A stretch of 64,000 nt of DNA from Lachnospiraceae bacterium (GTDB taxonomy: Bacteria; Bacillota; Clostridia; Lachnospirales; Lachnospiraceae): contig JAIEFE010000018.1 in NCBI GenBank assembly GCA_029067085.1, positions 62,001-126,000 of the forward strand, given 5' to 3'. Every line of letters begins with the position of its first letter. The stretch's first letter is position 1. Position numbers and translations under genes: made by a program. Under the pieces are notes generated by a model. The model saw nothing but the letters and a program-made list of their open reading frames with translations, ran no database searches and was not told the DNA's origin. Of the stretch, positions 1-7,567 are shown piece after piece.

Positions 1-7
1 TATTTTT

Positions 8-2974
8 CTACATTGTTTCACCCTGATATTTTTCATTTCCAAATGTCATCTCAATCAGTTCGTTCGCAATCTTACCATCCACAATACGCATGAGATTATC
101 TTCTGCATCCTCTTTTCCCAGGAAATTCATACTTCCATACCAGACCACTTCGTGGTCTATAATGCAATAATGTTCACAATAATCTTCTACAAGATTCATC
201 TCGAAGCCAGCTCTTTGCATCTGTTCCTGCAACTCCTGCCAGTATGCACTGTCTCCATACCCATAACAGTCCGGTTTCCATGTGACAATGACTATACTAA
301 TTCCAGCCTCCTGCTTTTCCCTAAGTAAATGAATCATATCATATACTTTTTTAGTACTAATAGCAGGACTGGAAATTATGATCTCTTTCTCTGCAGCTAG
401 TAAATCATTCCGGTAGATATCTGCGTAATTATCTATGTCAAAAATGGCATGGGCCGTTTGTTTATGTGTGCCAACCCCGGAAAAAATATCGTATCCAATC
501 TGTTTGTATGCCTTAAGCCTTTTATGGTACATCCTATCAAACATAGATATATGACGATCGACATAATCATATATAATCACGCTTTTCTTGCCATCATAAT
601 CCCTGTTTAAACGTCCGGCATACTGTTCCACAACGCCCTTCCATGCCACAGGGGTTGCCATGATAAGTGTATCCAGCCTCGGATAATCGAATCCTTCTCC
701 TATCAGTTTACCTGTTGCAACAAGAATCATGCTTTCCTCCGGCTTGACCTGATCCATCTGTTTTAAAATTTCTTTATGCTCTTTCTTTGAATTCTTGCCG
801 GACAGTAAAAAGACTTTATCTGCATAGTTAATCAGCCGTTGGTACAATCGCTGCGAATGCTCCACATATTTGGAAAGAACCACCGGTGTCCTTCCATCAT
901 TCACGCATTGTTTTACATCTCTTATAATTAATTCGTCTCTGTCTTCATTATCACGAATTATTTCATACGCCTCGTTTGGATGCATTTTATCCTGTGAAAA
1001 TCTTGACGCAACCACTCTTGTAAATCGCGGATAAACAAGATGCTCTATCCCCTGCTCCTTTGCCCGGTCCTTTGAAGTATATTGATAACGAATTGGTCCA
1101 AGGAGCATATAATTTATTTTTTCCAGACCATCCCCTCTGAATGGTGTAGCCGTTACTCCATACACATATTTTGCATTTGCTTCCTGTAAAATATCCACTA
1201 TTGTATCCGACGCGGCATGGTGGCACTCATCCACCAATATGAGTCCATACTCTTTTAAGCGCCTATGGTATTCACCATTCTTACAGAGCGAACCAACCAT
1301 CGCGATATCAATGATACCTGTCGTGGAATCATGTGACCCTTGTAATTTCCCAATTATACTTTTTCGTCTCTTCTTACGACCTGTGGGTGTCTCATACTCT
1401 GGAAGTTCCTCATTAATATATAAGAACTTTTCCAGTGCCTCTTTCCATTGTTCCATCAATGCTGATGACTGAAGAAGAATAAGTGTGTTTACCTGCTTTT
1501 TCGCTATAACATTACAGCACACCACCGTCTTTCCAAATGCTGTGGCAGCATTAAGAATTCCGTTGTCAAGTTGAAGAAGCTTTTCAACAGCGGATATCTG
1601 TGATTCTTTTAATTCTCCAATGAATTCCACATGAATCGGCTTTCCTTTGCTCCGCTTATCTTCTATTTCATACTCAATATTGGCTTTTTCACACTCTTCG
1701 ATCATATTTTCCAAAATACCTCTTGGAACTATGATGAATCCACCTTCATCACTTCCCAGATAAATATATCTGTAATTCTCAAAATTAGACAATCCCATAG
1801 CTTGATTTTTATAAAAAACAGGATTGTCAAACGCCGCCATCCTTCTGATTTGATTCTGTATTCTGGGTTGTAAATTCGTTGTATTCACATACACACCGTT
1901 TGACAATGTAATATGCAGAATCCCATCAACATCTTCCTTTTGAAAATGCTTTGCTTTCTCCCATGGCTTTTCATTATTGCTCTCAAAAATATCTTTGTAA
2001 TCTGCAACAGTATATGTACTTCCCTCTGTCCATTCCTTTATCTTATCCTCAATAAACTCTTTTGAAAGTTTTTTCTTGTTAAGCAACACTTCCCACTGGT
2101 CCGGATATGCATTCCAGTGTTCATCTATAAAGGCACTATTTCCCTCCTTTAATGCCTGTCCCTGTAATGGCAGTGCAATCAAATTGCCCACTCCGCCTTC
2201 CGGAAGATGATTCTGCATGGGTAACATACGGTCATAAAAGCGAAATGACTTTAAATTTACAGACTCCGCTCCTTTGTTTAACAGAGCAAAACCAAATTTT
2301 CTTGCAAGATCAGCTTCTATGGGTTTTTGGAAGAATATCCAAAGATGTGCGCCCTTCCCCGAGCGTGAACGCTCTACCAGCGCATCAATTCCGTTAATAT
2401 CACAAATTTTTCTCAAGCTGTCTACTTCTTCTCTCCACAAATCGTTATCATTCGCAAAATCGCTTTTTCCTGCATCTTTTTCATGATTATCAAAATCGAA
2501 AGCAATAAATCGGCAGGTATCATCTGCTAAAAGAGGAAAAACACCTATGACATCTGTGGCATCCTCTAAATTTCCTTTCAAATGGTCAATAATCTGTTCC
2601 TTTTTTAACTCCTTATATGCTCGTCTCTGACAATCCTGACATCTCACCTTACTTCCAGCAATTCTCGGGCAGCCATTTTTCCAAAAGTTATAACATTGTG
2701 TATAATAATTTACTTCCCCGGTAGATTTCTTTATAGTACGCTTGCTATATACATCTGTACGTCCCCAAAACATACTAAAGAACGCTTTTGCTTCTGTTTC
2801 CGTAATTTCTCTTGGTATAATTCTTGCTCCTTGATTTGGATCATATTCATTGCCGACGTCATCTATATCTTTTATCGAATAAGAAATCCCTGCATCCGCC
2901 AGCAAATTCTTCAAATATTGGTTTTCCTTTTCCAGACATTGTATTCTTTTTTCCAGTTCCAGAATGCTTCTCAT
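8..2974 (-). CDS. TOTE-type archaeo-eukaryotic primase / superfamily II helicase / PLD-like fusion
   Basis: Large fusion protein of 988 aa. A short N-terminal coiled coil is followed by a four-Cys region (about residues 94-115), then an archaeo-eukaryotic primase core with FDFD acidic residues (D160, D162) and GAHLWIF (H210). A DEAH-like helicase follows, with ATAFGKT (K482), DECHH (about 582), GVTATPFRGDG and a C-terminal QYAGRLNRD motif. The end is a PLD-like domain with IIDHEVVWYGSMNF; the usual HxK lysine is not apparent. This order matches proteins described as TOTE conflict systems, which are thought to act on invading nucleic acid; that function is inference here. The start is placed at the ATG at 2974 because GGAGGGAG lies 6 nt upstream; an in-frame TTG at 2998 has no such site. 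No obvious partner gene is adjacent. Confidence 0.85.
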   Translation of the reverse strand: MRSILELEKRIQCLEKENQYLKNLLADAGISYSIKDIDDVGNEYDPNQGARIIPREITETEAKAFFSMFWGRTDVYSKRTIKKSTGEVNYYTQCYNFWKNGCPRIAGSKVRCQDCQRRAYKELKKEQIIDHLKGNLEDATDVIGVFPLLADDTCRFIAFDFDNHEKDAGKSDFANDNDLWREEVDSLRKICDINGIDALVERSRSGKGAHLWIFFQKPIEADLARKFGFALLNKGAESVNLKSFRFYDRMLPMQNHLPEGGVGNLIALPLQGQALKEGNSAFIDEHWNAYPDQWEVLLNKKKLSKEFIEDKIKEWTEGSTYTVADYKDIFESNNEKPWEKAKHFQKEDVDGILHITLSNGVYVNTTNLQPRIQNQIRRMAAFDNPVFYKNQAMGLSNFENYRYIYLGSDEGGFIIVPRGILENMIEECEKANIEYEIEDKRSKGKPIHVEFIGELKESQISAVEKLLQLDNGILNAATAFGKTVVCCNVIAKKQVNTLILLQSSALMEQWKEALEKFLYINEELPEYETPTGRKKRRKSIIGKLQGSHDSTTGIIDIAMVGSLCKNGEYHRRLKEYGLILVDECHHAASDTIVDILQEANAKYVYGVTATPFRGDGLEKINYMLLGPIRYQYTSKDRAKEQGIEHLVYPRFTRVVASRFSQDKMHPNEAYEIIRDNEDRDELIIRDVKQCVNDGRTPVVLSKYVEHSQRLYQRLINYADKVFLLSGKNSKKEHKEILKQMDQVKPEESMILVATGKLIGEGFDYPRLDTLIMATPVAWKGVVEQYAGRLNRDYDGKKSVIIYDYVDRHISMFDRMYHKRLKAYKQIGYDIFSGVGTHKQTAHAIFDIDNYADIYRNDLLAAEKEIIISSPAISTKKVYDMIHLLREKQEAGISIVIVTWKPDCYGYGDSAYWQELQEQMQRAGFEMNLVEDYCEHYCIIDHEVVWYGSMNFLGKEDAEDNLMRIVDGKIANELIEMTFGNEKYQGETM

Positions 2975-3115
2975 CAGGAACTCCCTCCTGCTCCTCAAAC
3001 GAGGATATACTTTTAATCCTTTCCCACCCTTTTCATCTCACTAATCCACTACATCATACAGTTTTTATATTGCTCTAAGCATTTTTAGAACCAGCGGCTA
3101 TAAATAGATCCAAAA

Positions 3116-3520
3116 CTACACTGCAATGATACAACTTTCTTCATAAAACGGAATTTTAGAGTCATGAGTAATAAACTTCAATCCATCTGCTTTTGCCTGC
3201 GCGATCATAATACGATCAAACGGGTCATTATGTACTTGACCCAGATCATGATATACCAGCGTTTCCAGCATTTTTATATGATTATCAGCAATAGGCAACA
3301 TCCGATACCCCACCTCTTTGCATAAATCGGATAACCGTGAACCACTAATATAAATCTTATCCGGCTTCGCCATATATTTGATCGTTGTCTCCCAAATAGA
3401 CGCAGAACTGTAATAAATATCATTTCCTGCATCTACGATCAGTTTTCTGGCCTGACTGGATAACTTAGGATTATCGTCCAGCGCCCAGAGAATAATATGC
3501 GTATCCAATAGCAGCTTCAT
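3116..3520 (-). CDS. PIN-domain toxin (VapC family)
   Basis: A 134-aa single-domain PIN ribonuclease of the usual VapC length. It starts MKLLLDTH, and the four acidic residues expected of the PIN active site are D6 (LLDTH), E44 (SIWE), D102 (NDPFDR) and D120 (THD). VapC toxins cleave RNA, often tRNA, and are held inactive by a small antitoxin. The gene starts one base before the end of the upstream antitoxin-like gene (TAATG overlap), the usual coupled toxin-antitoxin arrangement. The catalytic set looks intact, so the pair may be functional. Confidence 0.88.
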   Translation of the reverse strand: MKLLLDTHIILWALDDNPKLSSQARKLIVDAGNDIYYSSASIWETTIKYMAKPDKIYISGSRLSDLCKEVGYRMLPIADNHIKMLETLVYHDLGQVHNDPFDRIMIAQAKADGLKFITHDSKIPFYEESCIIAV

Positions 3521-3750
3521 TACATACCCCCAAATAATTTCGCAATTTCAGGATTCATTTCATCAAAGTCATAATCATCCTCATATAAATCCTCTCCCTT
3601 CGCAATACCAATTCTCTTAGAAACCGGTATTACTCTCTTTTCCGTAGGATCTGATTGCATAAAGCGATTAATCATTTCCAATATGAACTGCAGATTATCT
3701 TCTGACAGTCCATTTACTTTTTGAACTACCTGCTCTTTTAATGTCAACAT
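3520..3750 (-). CDS. Putative antitoxin of the PIN toxin
   Basis: A 76-aa acidic protein directly upstream of and overlapping the PIN toxin gene. Its N-terminal half (LKEQVVQKVNGLSEDN) looks helical and may dimerise or bind DNA. The C-terminal half is acidic (EDDYDFDEMNPEIAKLF) and could wrap the toxin, as in many VapB-like antitoxins. The family is not one I can name with certainty; the role is inferred from gene order and size. ATG at 3750 is chosen because GGCGGAG lies a few bases upstream; the in-frame TTG at 3771 would place the ribosome site inside the gene. Confidence 0.7.
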   Translation of the reverse strand: MLTLKEQVVQKVNGLSEDNLQFILEMINRFMQSDPTEKRVIPVSKRIGIAKGEDLYEDDYDFDEMNPEIAKLFGGM

Positions 3751-3957
3751 GAAAGCTCCGCCTTTCTCCAAAACAAATCTATTTGCTGTTTATATTATAC
3801 CGTCAATACGAGTTCCATATTTATTATATACCCAAAAGGCTTTTTTCTCAATCCGCTTCTCTGTTTTAATAAATTGTTCCAATTATCCGCTCATTATCCC
3901 ACTTCCAATTGGGTACAAAATTTCCAATGGTTTTTACAACATACAAATAATACGGAT

Positions 3958-3990
3958 AATGGCAGATCATCATATAGACTATCTGCCATT
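3958..3990. terminator. Inverted repeat, possible terminator
   Basis: Perfect 10-bp arms (AATGGCAGAT / ATCTGCCATT) around a 13-base loop, followed by a weak A/T-rich stretch. It lies in the gap between the toxin-antitoxin pair and the next block. Direction is unclear. Confidence 0.4.
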
Positions 3991-4047
3991 TAAAATAATC
4001 TATGTAAAAAATTTTCTTAGGAGGGGGTGAGCGACGGAAATAACTGA

Positions 4048-4200
4048 AATTCCGTTTGGCTCAAAGCAACGAGTAAGAAGCGCCAGTTTGCGCTGGGCCG
4101 TGATAATGATACGACTCCTGATTTCTACTTCGAGGCAATTCACGTAATCTGGCACCAAAGTGCCACCTCTCCACGGTCAAGCGAGTCGCATGCAAGTTAG
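4048..4200 (+). pseudogene. Possible gene fragment of unknown family
   Basis: Between the toxin-antitoxin pair and the next minus-strand gene the only protein-like stretch I see is a 50-codon open frame without a start codon, reading KKRQFALGRDNDTTPDFYFE and onward to a stop at 4198. I cannot assign a family. Composition looks coding but the frame is short, so it is offered only as a possible remnant. Confidence 0.2.
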
Positions 4201-4592
4201 ATAAACGGCCCGGATGTGAAGCTGTCACGATAGATAGCGGCAGAAGCCAGCCTGAATGAGTCTTCCGCCGATGGAGTACAGCATACTCCGCTGGATTTGA
4301 ACTTCTCCCAGACAATATAGGCTGACGCTTCAGGATGGCAATCAAATGCTGCCTCCTGACTCCAAAACGGCTTCCCACAGGCTATGCAACGATGCCGTCC
4401 AAAAAGCTCCCTCCAATAATTCTCCGGTTTATACATCTGACTAGTTGACACGCTACCTGTCAAATACATTTCTTTAATCGGAACATATACATGCTCAGGC
4501 TCAGGCACATCTCCACTATGAAGGCGCTTCACCCAAAAAACTTTCATATCAACGTCGCGCTGATATCCCGCTCCATCTACTGCCATAATCAT
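4197..4592 (-). CDS. Hypothetical protein with CxxC motif
   Basis: A 131-aa protein I do not recognise. It has one CxxC pair (RCIACGKPF) and aromatic-rich segments (VFWVKRL, YWRELFG). It overlaps the end of the upstream gene by 4 nt (ATGA), so the two are probably translated together. An AAGGAGG site precedes the start; the ATG two codons further in (MAVDGAG) has the better 10-nt spacing. The last residues may be altered, since the downstream sequence looks like remnants. No function is proposed. Confidence 0.45.
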   Translation of the reverse strand: MIMAVDGAGYQRDVDMKVFWVKRLHSGDVPEPEHVYVPIKEMYLTGSVSTSQMYKPENYWRELFGRHRCIACGKPFWSQEAAFDCHPEASAYIVWEKFKSSGVCCTPSAEDSFRLASAAIYRDSFTSGPFI

Positions 4593-5182
4593 TCAACCTC
4601 CTTTGTATAGTATTTCAACATAAATGGGGCATAGATAGAATCATCATGAGAACCGTAATTATTGTAGCAAAACCCAACGTGGATGCCGCTGTAATCGTAT
4701 CCGTGTGGTTGTTTTGGCGTAGTTTGATTCGGTAGAGCCACGACAAAACATACGGGCCCCCAAGTATTGGAAACCATTCTTGGTATACCAATAGTCGCTG
4801 CTTGATTCTCGCCATAATATGACATGCCATCAGAATACATACAAACCGAAACATTACGGCGGTTGAAGAACTCGGCGGCAGTGCTATCATAATTATCATC
4901 GTAGTAAATTTCTTCAGCATAAAGCCCACGGTAGTAGGTGCGCGGATTATCAGACGTAATCGGAAAACCATCGGTCAGATTTTCTATTGTGTAGGTTCCG
5001 ATAATATACTCCAATTCTCCGGTATCGCGCTGGTATCTCAGTAAGCAGTTTTTGCTATACAGTGACTCTTTGCTCGGGAAAGATGCAATGTCATTTCCAA
5101 ACGCTTTCCACAGCGCGTACATAGCCTCCGTATCGATTTTCGTAAAAATCGGGCTCAGCTTGATAGTTTCGCGAATTTGGTG
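4589..5182 (-). pseudogene. 5'-truncated gene of unknown function
   Basis: An ATG at 5122 gives a 177-aa product, but good coding sequence continues in frame upstream of it (IRETIKLSPIFTKIDTEAM) with no start codon. The frame then ends at a TAG inside the palindrome TGGTGCTAGCACCA at 5178-5191. The gene therefore appears to have lost its 5' end at that palindrome. The remaining protein is rich in Tyr, Asn and Gly (YYDDNYDST, GYDYSGIHVGFCYNNYG) and matches no family I can name. A GGAGG only 2 nt before ATG 5122 may still allow some translation. Confidence 0.5.
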
Positions 5183-5228
5183 CTAGCACCATGTTCAAAT
5201 CACTATTAAGAAAAATTTTATCCCTTTT
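5178..5228. repeat. Cassette flank A, left copy (palindrome boundary)
   Basis: Begins with the palindrome TGGTGCTAGCACCA and continues as TGTTCAAATCA plus a similar A/T-rich stretch. The same sequence occurs at 9399-9447. Similarity stops sharply at the palindrome on the left side of both copies. In both places it lies just downstream of a different small minus-strand gene. Confidence 0.7.
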
Positions 5229-5257
5229 CCCTCACAGACCGAAAATTGGCAATACTG

Positions 5258-5455
5258 TTAAATCAACTCCAATGCTCTTTTATAAAGCGGGTCTAAATCA
5301 CAACCACAGCTTCCACATTCTTCGTCTGCCTGCTTGATTGCTGATACTAAAGTATCTTTATCTGCCTTTCCTTCTAGCCATTCTTGTGCTGGAACAGATA
5401 TCAAATCCCAACCAGATGCAACAAACTTCTCCATAATATACTTTAATTCTTCCAT
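5258..5455 (-). CDS. Small hypothetical protein with CGSCGC motif
   Basis: A 65-aa protein, mostly helical and acidic, with a cysteine cluster (EECGSCGCDLDP) near the C terminus. The family is not recognised. It has an AAAGGAAT ribosome site. It occupies the same position between conserved flanks that a 201-aa methyltransferase gene occupies at 9470-10075, so it looks like interchangeable cargo of mobilizable elements. The cysteines could bind metal; that is a guess. Confidence 0.5.
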   Translation of the reverse strand: MEELKYIMEKFVASGWDLISVPAQEWLEGKADKDTLVSAIKQADEECGSCGCDLDPLYKRALELI

Positions 5456-5502
5456 GATGTTATTCCTTTCAAATTACAATTTTTGATTTATGAATTTGAT
5501 TA

Positions 5503-5585
5503 TACCACTTTCATTCCCCATTTACCACTAAAAATATGGAGTATGATAGCAACCGTCACACTTATTATCGCTCCAAAGTCAAATA
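5503..5585. repeat. Cassette flank B, left copy
   Basis: This stretch (TTATACCA...CATTTACCAC, then a TAGCAACCGTCAC-like segment and TTATCGCTCCAA) resembles 10104-10186. In the right copy the last bases are the end of a 104-aa gene; here the same final codons (LER, stop) survive and the rest of that gene is gone. It is therefore the edge of a broken second copy of the mobilizable-element backbone. Confidence 0.6.
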
Positions 5586-5682
5586 GCATGAAATAGCAGT
5601 CTGCTGATTATTGTTCCATGTTATTTCATAATTTATGGCGTTTTTTGACTATTTTTTCATGCTTTTTCAGTCGAAAAACAAA

Positions 5683-5711
5683 TTGACGATTTGCATTTTA
5701 TTTTATAATAT
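5683..5711 (+). promoter_or_regulatory. Promoter of the methyltransferase leader
   Basis: A -35 TTGACG at 5683-5688 and a -10 at 5706-5711 (TAATAT, spacer 17) or 5704-5709 (TATAAT, spacer 15). It lies about 260 bp upstream of the methyltransferase start, so the transcript has a long leader. Confidence 0.7.
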
Positions 5712-5739
5712 ATTAGTTGAAAATTAAACAAAAGGTGTG

Positions 5740-5802
5740 ATGAAGCTCCGACATATCAGATGTCACAAAATCAAAGACATTGATATGGTTGGAAAAGAGT
5801 AG
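5740..5802 (+). CDS. 20-codon leader peptide
   Basis: A short frame, ATG 5740 to TAG 5802, encodes MKLRHIRCHKIKDIDMVGKE. It lies about 30 bp after the promoter -10, with AAAGGTG in front of the ATG. Its last codons overlap the 5' arm (5795-5822) of a long leader helix. Short leader ORFs of this kind control antibiotic-resistance genes by ribosome stalling or passage; that role here is inferred from position and structure. Confidence 0.55.
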   Translation: MKLRHIRCHKIKDIDMVGKE

Positions 5803-5940
5803 ATAAAATCAATTTCATAAGCGAATGTACCTGTTTGAGCAGGTTAATTTTTATGCTTATATTTGATTTTATTTTACTCTTAACTTGTCTTCACATTTGA
5901 AAGATTAGCCGTAGAGTAAAATCTACGGCTTTTTATTTTG
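5795..5940 (+). promoter_or_regulatory. Transcription attenuator with competing hairpins
   Basis: Three structures can be read. (1) 5795-5822 pairs with 5855-5881 over about 26 positions. A small hairpin, ACCTGTTTGAGCAGGT, sits between the arms. (2) A terminator, AGCCGTAGA / TCTACGGCT with a 6-base loop and a T-rich tail, lies at 5907-5940. (3) ATTTTACTCT at 5871-5880 is exactly complementary to AGAGTAAAAT at 5913-5922, so it can open the terminator when it is not held in helix 1. A ribosome covering the end of the leader ORF would block helix 1 and favour read-through. Confidence 0.65.
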
Positions 5941-5968
5941 TTCAATTTCAGAAAGGAGAAATTATAGC

Positions 5969-6796
5969 ATGAAAAACATTATGAACGCCATAGAGAAACC
6001 AACTCTCTATGAAAAAACGAAAGTTGCCTTTTGGGACGACCCCTACATTTCAAAACAAATGTTGAAGGCACATCTTGCTCCCGATTTTGAAGCAGCAAGC
6101 AGAAAACATAATTTTATTGATAGTTCCGTAGCGTGGATCAATACTCTTGTACCCTCTATGGACTATCCACTACTCCTAGACATAGGTTGTGGTCCTGGAC
6201 TATATGCAGAACGATTTTCTAAAAGTGGTTTTCATGTAACTGGTGTTGATTTTTCAAAGCGTTCTATAAATTACGCCCAAAAAGAAGCCGCAAGACAAGA
6301 AATCTGTATTGACTATATTTACCAAGATTATCTGAAACTTAATTTAGATACCACATTTGATTTTTGCACTATGATATATTGCGACTATGGCGCATTATCG
6401 GCAGAGGACAGAGATATAGTCATGCAAAAGGTGTATCAACATTTAAGACCCGGCGGTAAATTCCTATTAGATGCTTTTTCAATGGAAAAATACAATCATT
6501 TTGAAGAAAAACAAATATGGGAACACTGTCCTAACGGTGGGTTCTGGCGTGAAAATGAATATCTGGCTATAAATGGTTTTTACACTTATTCGCCCTGCAT
6601 ATCATTAGAACACATTACCATTGTTACAGAAAATGAAATTACACCCTATTATTTATGGACTACCTATTTTACAAAAGAAACCCTTATAGCAGAAGCAAAG
6701 AAAAATGGTTTTAAAATATGTGATATTTTCAGTGATGTTGCAGGTAAATTATATTCCAAAGACTGTGAAACCATTGCCATTTTATTAGAAAAATAA
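5969..6796 (+). CDS. Class I SAM-dependent methyltransferase
   Basis: A 275-aa methyltransferase with a Rossmann motif I at about residue 70 (LLDIGCGPGLYAERF), an acidic residue ending the second strand (VTGVDFS) and a post-motif LRPGGKFLLDAF. The substrate cannot be told from sequence. The gene has a GAAAGGAG ribosome site and sits behind a leader peptide and attenuator, an arrangement typical of inducible ribosome-protection or rRNA-methylation genes. A link to a translation inhibitor is therefore plausible but unproven. It reads opposite to its neighbours and stands alone. Confidence 0.8.
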   Translation: MKNIMNAIEKPTLYEKTKVAFWDDPYISKQMLKAHLAPDFEAASRKHNFIDSSVAWINTLVPSMDYPLLLDIGCGPGLYAERFSKSGFHVTGVDFSKRSINYAQKEAARQEICIDYIYQDYLKLNLDTTFDFCTMIYCDYGALSAEDRDIVMQKVYQHLRPGGKFLLDAFSMEKYNHFEEKQIWEHCPNGGFWRENEYLAINGFYTYSPCISLEHITIVTENEITPYYLWTTYFTKETLIAEAKKNGFKICDIFSDVAGKLYSKDCETIAILLEK

Positions 6797-6881
6797 TTTA
6801 TTTTAATACCCTATCAGCATACCGCAATCTATCACAGAGAGGTAGAATAGAAAAATGCAATAATAATGCAATGACAAAGAG

Positions 6882-6922
6882 AAAAAGCCGCCAAACCCTA
6901 GTGTTTACGGGCTTTGCGGCTT
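6882..6922 (-). terminator. Terminator-like hairpin outside the left attachment site
   Basis: On the minus strand AAGCCGCAAAGCCC and GGGTTTGGCGGCTT form a long stem, followed by TTTTT. It lies 10 bp outside the att repeat at 6932, and a similar hairpin lies just inside the right att at 18067-18106. It could be the native guaA terminator or the end of an older element inserted at the same site. Confidence 0.6.
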
Positions 6923-6931
6923 AGCTCCAAT

Positions 6932-6942
6932 TATTCGAACTC
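6932..6942. repeat. Left attachment-site repeat
   Basis: TATTCGAACTC, identical to 18115-18125. It is a displaced copy of the guaA 3' end (complement of GAG TTC GAA TA), and thus the distal att site of the element. Confidence 0.8.
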
Positions 6943-7045
6943 CCTATGACTATAACATAATTGTTAAATATTTAGTTGCTTTTTACTGGTTTTCATAGCC
7001 ATAATATTCACATTTTACGCCTTATTTACAGTTTTAGTGCAAACA

Positions 7046-7063
7046 GGTATCATACAGGTATCA
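7046..7063. promoter_or_regulatory. Integrase arm-type sites, left end
   Basis: Two copies of GGTATCA start 11 bp apart, about 104 bp inside the left att repeat. The same pair occurs near the right att. This is the pattern of arm-binding sites for tyrosine integrases. Confidence 0.65.
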
Positions 7064-7073
7064 CAAAATCTCT

Positions 7074-7556
7074 TTATCTTTTTCTATTTTGACTAACCTT
7101 TTGAGTTTTATTTAATATAGCATTTGCACATAATTGAGTTAACGGTTCGCCTATAGCCTCCTTATAATTAAATCCTAAAAGTTGGATTGCTTTTAAAACA
7201 TCAACACAAATCAGCTCTTTTAATTGCTGATATATTGCTACATCTGTATCCGGGCTCATCTCTTTAATAATGTCTAATACTAATTCTACAGTATTATGCA
7301 AATGTTCAATATCGCTGTCGCTAATTACATATCGTTCCATTTCGTTTTTATATACCTGTGCAATACGAATTGCTTCTGCACGTTCTGCTATTAATTCATT
7401 AATAATCTCATCATACTGATTTCTAATTTTTTCAATGTCTTTTTCAACTTGAATAGCCTTTATTTTGGCTTCCGTAGCCGTAACAGTTCCTTTTGAAGAT
7501 AATAAAGATAAGTTCTTTGCTAGCTCCTCTAATACCTGAATTTCTCTCTGTTCCAT
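7074..7556 (-). CDS. Coiled-coil protein, partner of the TIR gene
   Basis: A 160-aa protein, largely helical, with a coiled coil over roughly residues 25-80 (VEKDIEKIRNQYDEIINELI) and a second helical part ending in a basic tail. No domain is recognised. It starts 11 bp after the TIR gene stop with an AGGGAGGA ribosome site, so the two form an operon. In the element it lies next to the left att, a normal cargo position. It may be a sensor, regulator or inhibitor for the TIR protein; that is inference. Confidence 0.6.
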   Translation of the reverse strand: MEQREIQVLEELAKNLSLLSSKGTVTATEAKIKAIQVEKDIEKIRNQYDEIINELIAERAEAIRIAQVYKNEMERYVISDSDIEHLHNTVELVLDIIKEMSPDTDVAIYQQLKELICVDVLKAIQLLGFNYKEAIGEPLTQLCANAILNKTQKVSQNRKR

Positions 7557-7567
7557 AACTGTCCTCC

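Noticed and set aside
987..1472. Open frames on both strands inside the TOTE gene
   Set aside because: They lie in other frames of a long gene with clear helicase motifs and have no ribosome site or known domain.
4061..4378. 105-aa minus-strand frame overlapping the CxxC protein
   Set aside because: It is a different frame of the same region, rich in Arg and Ser with no start signal; the 131-aa frame is better supported.
5178..5191. Palindrome considered as a terminator
   Set aside because: It has no loop and no T-run and marks the edge of a duplicated segment, so a recombination boundary is the better reading.
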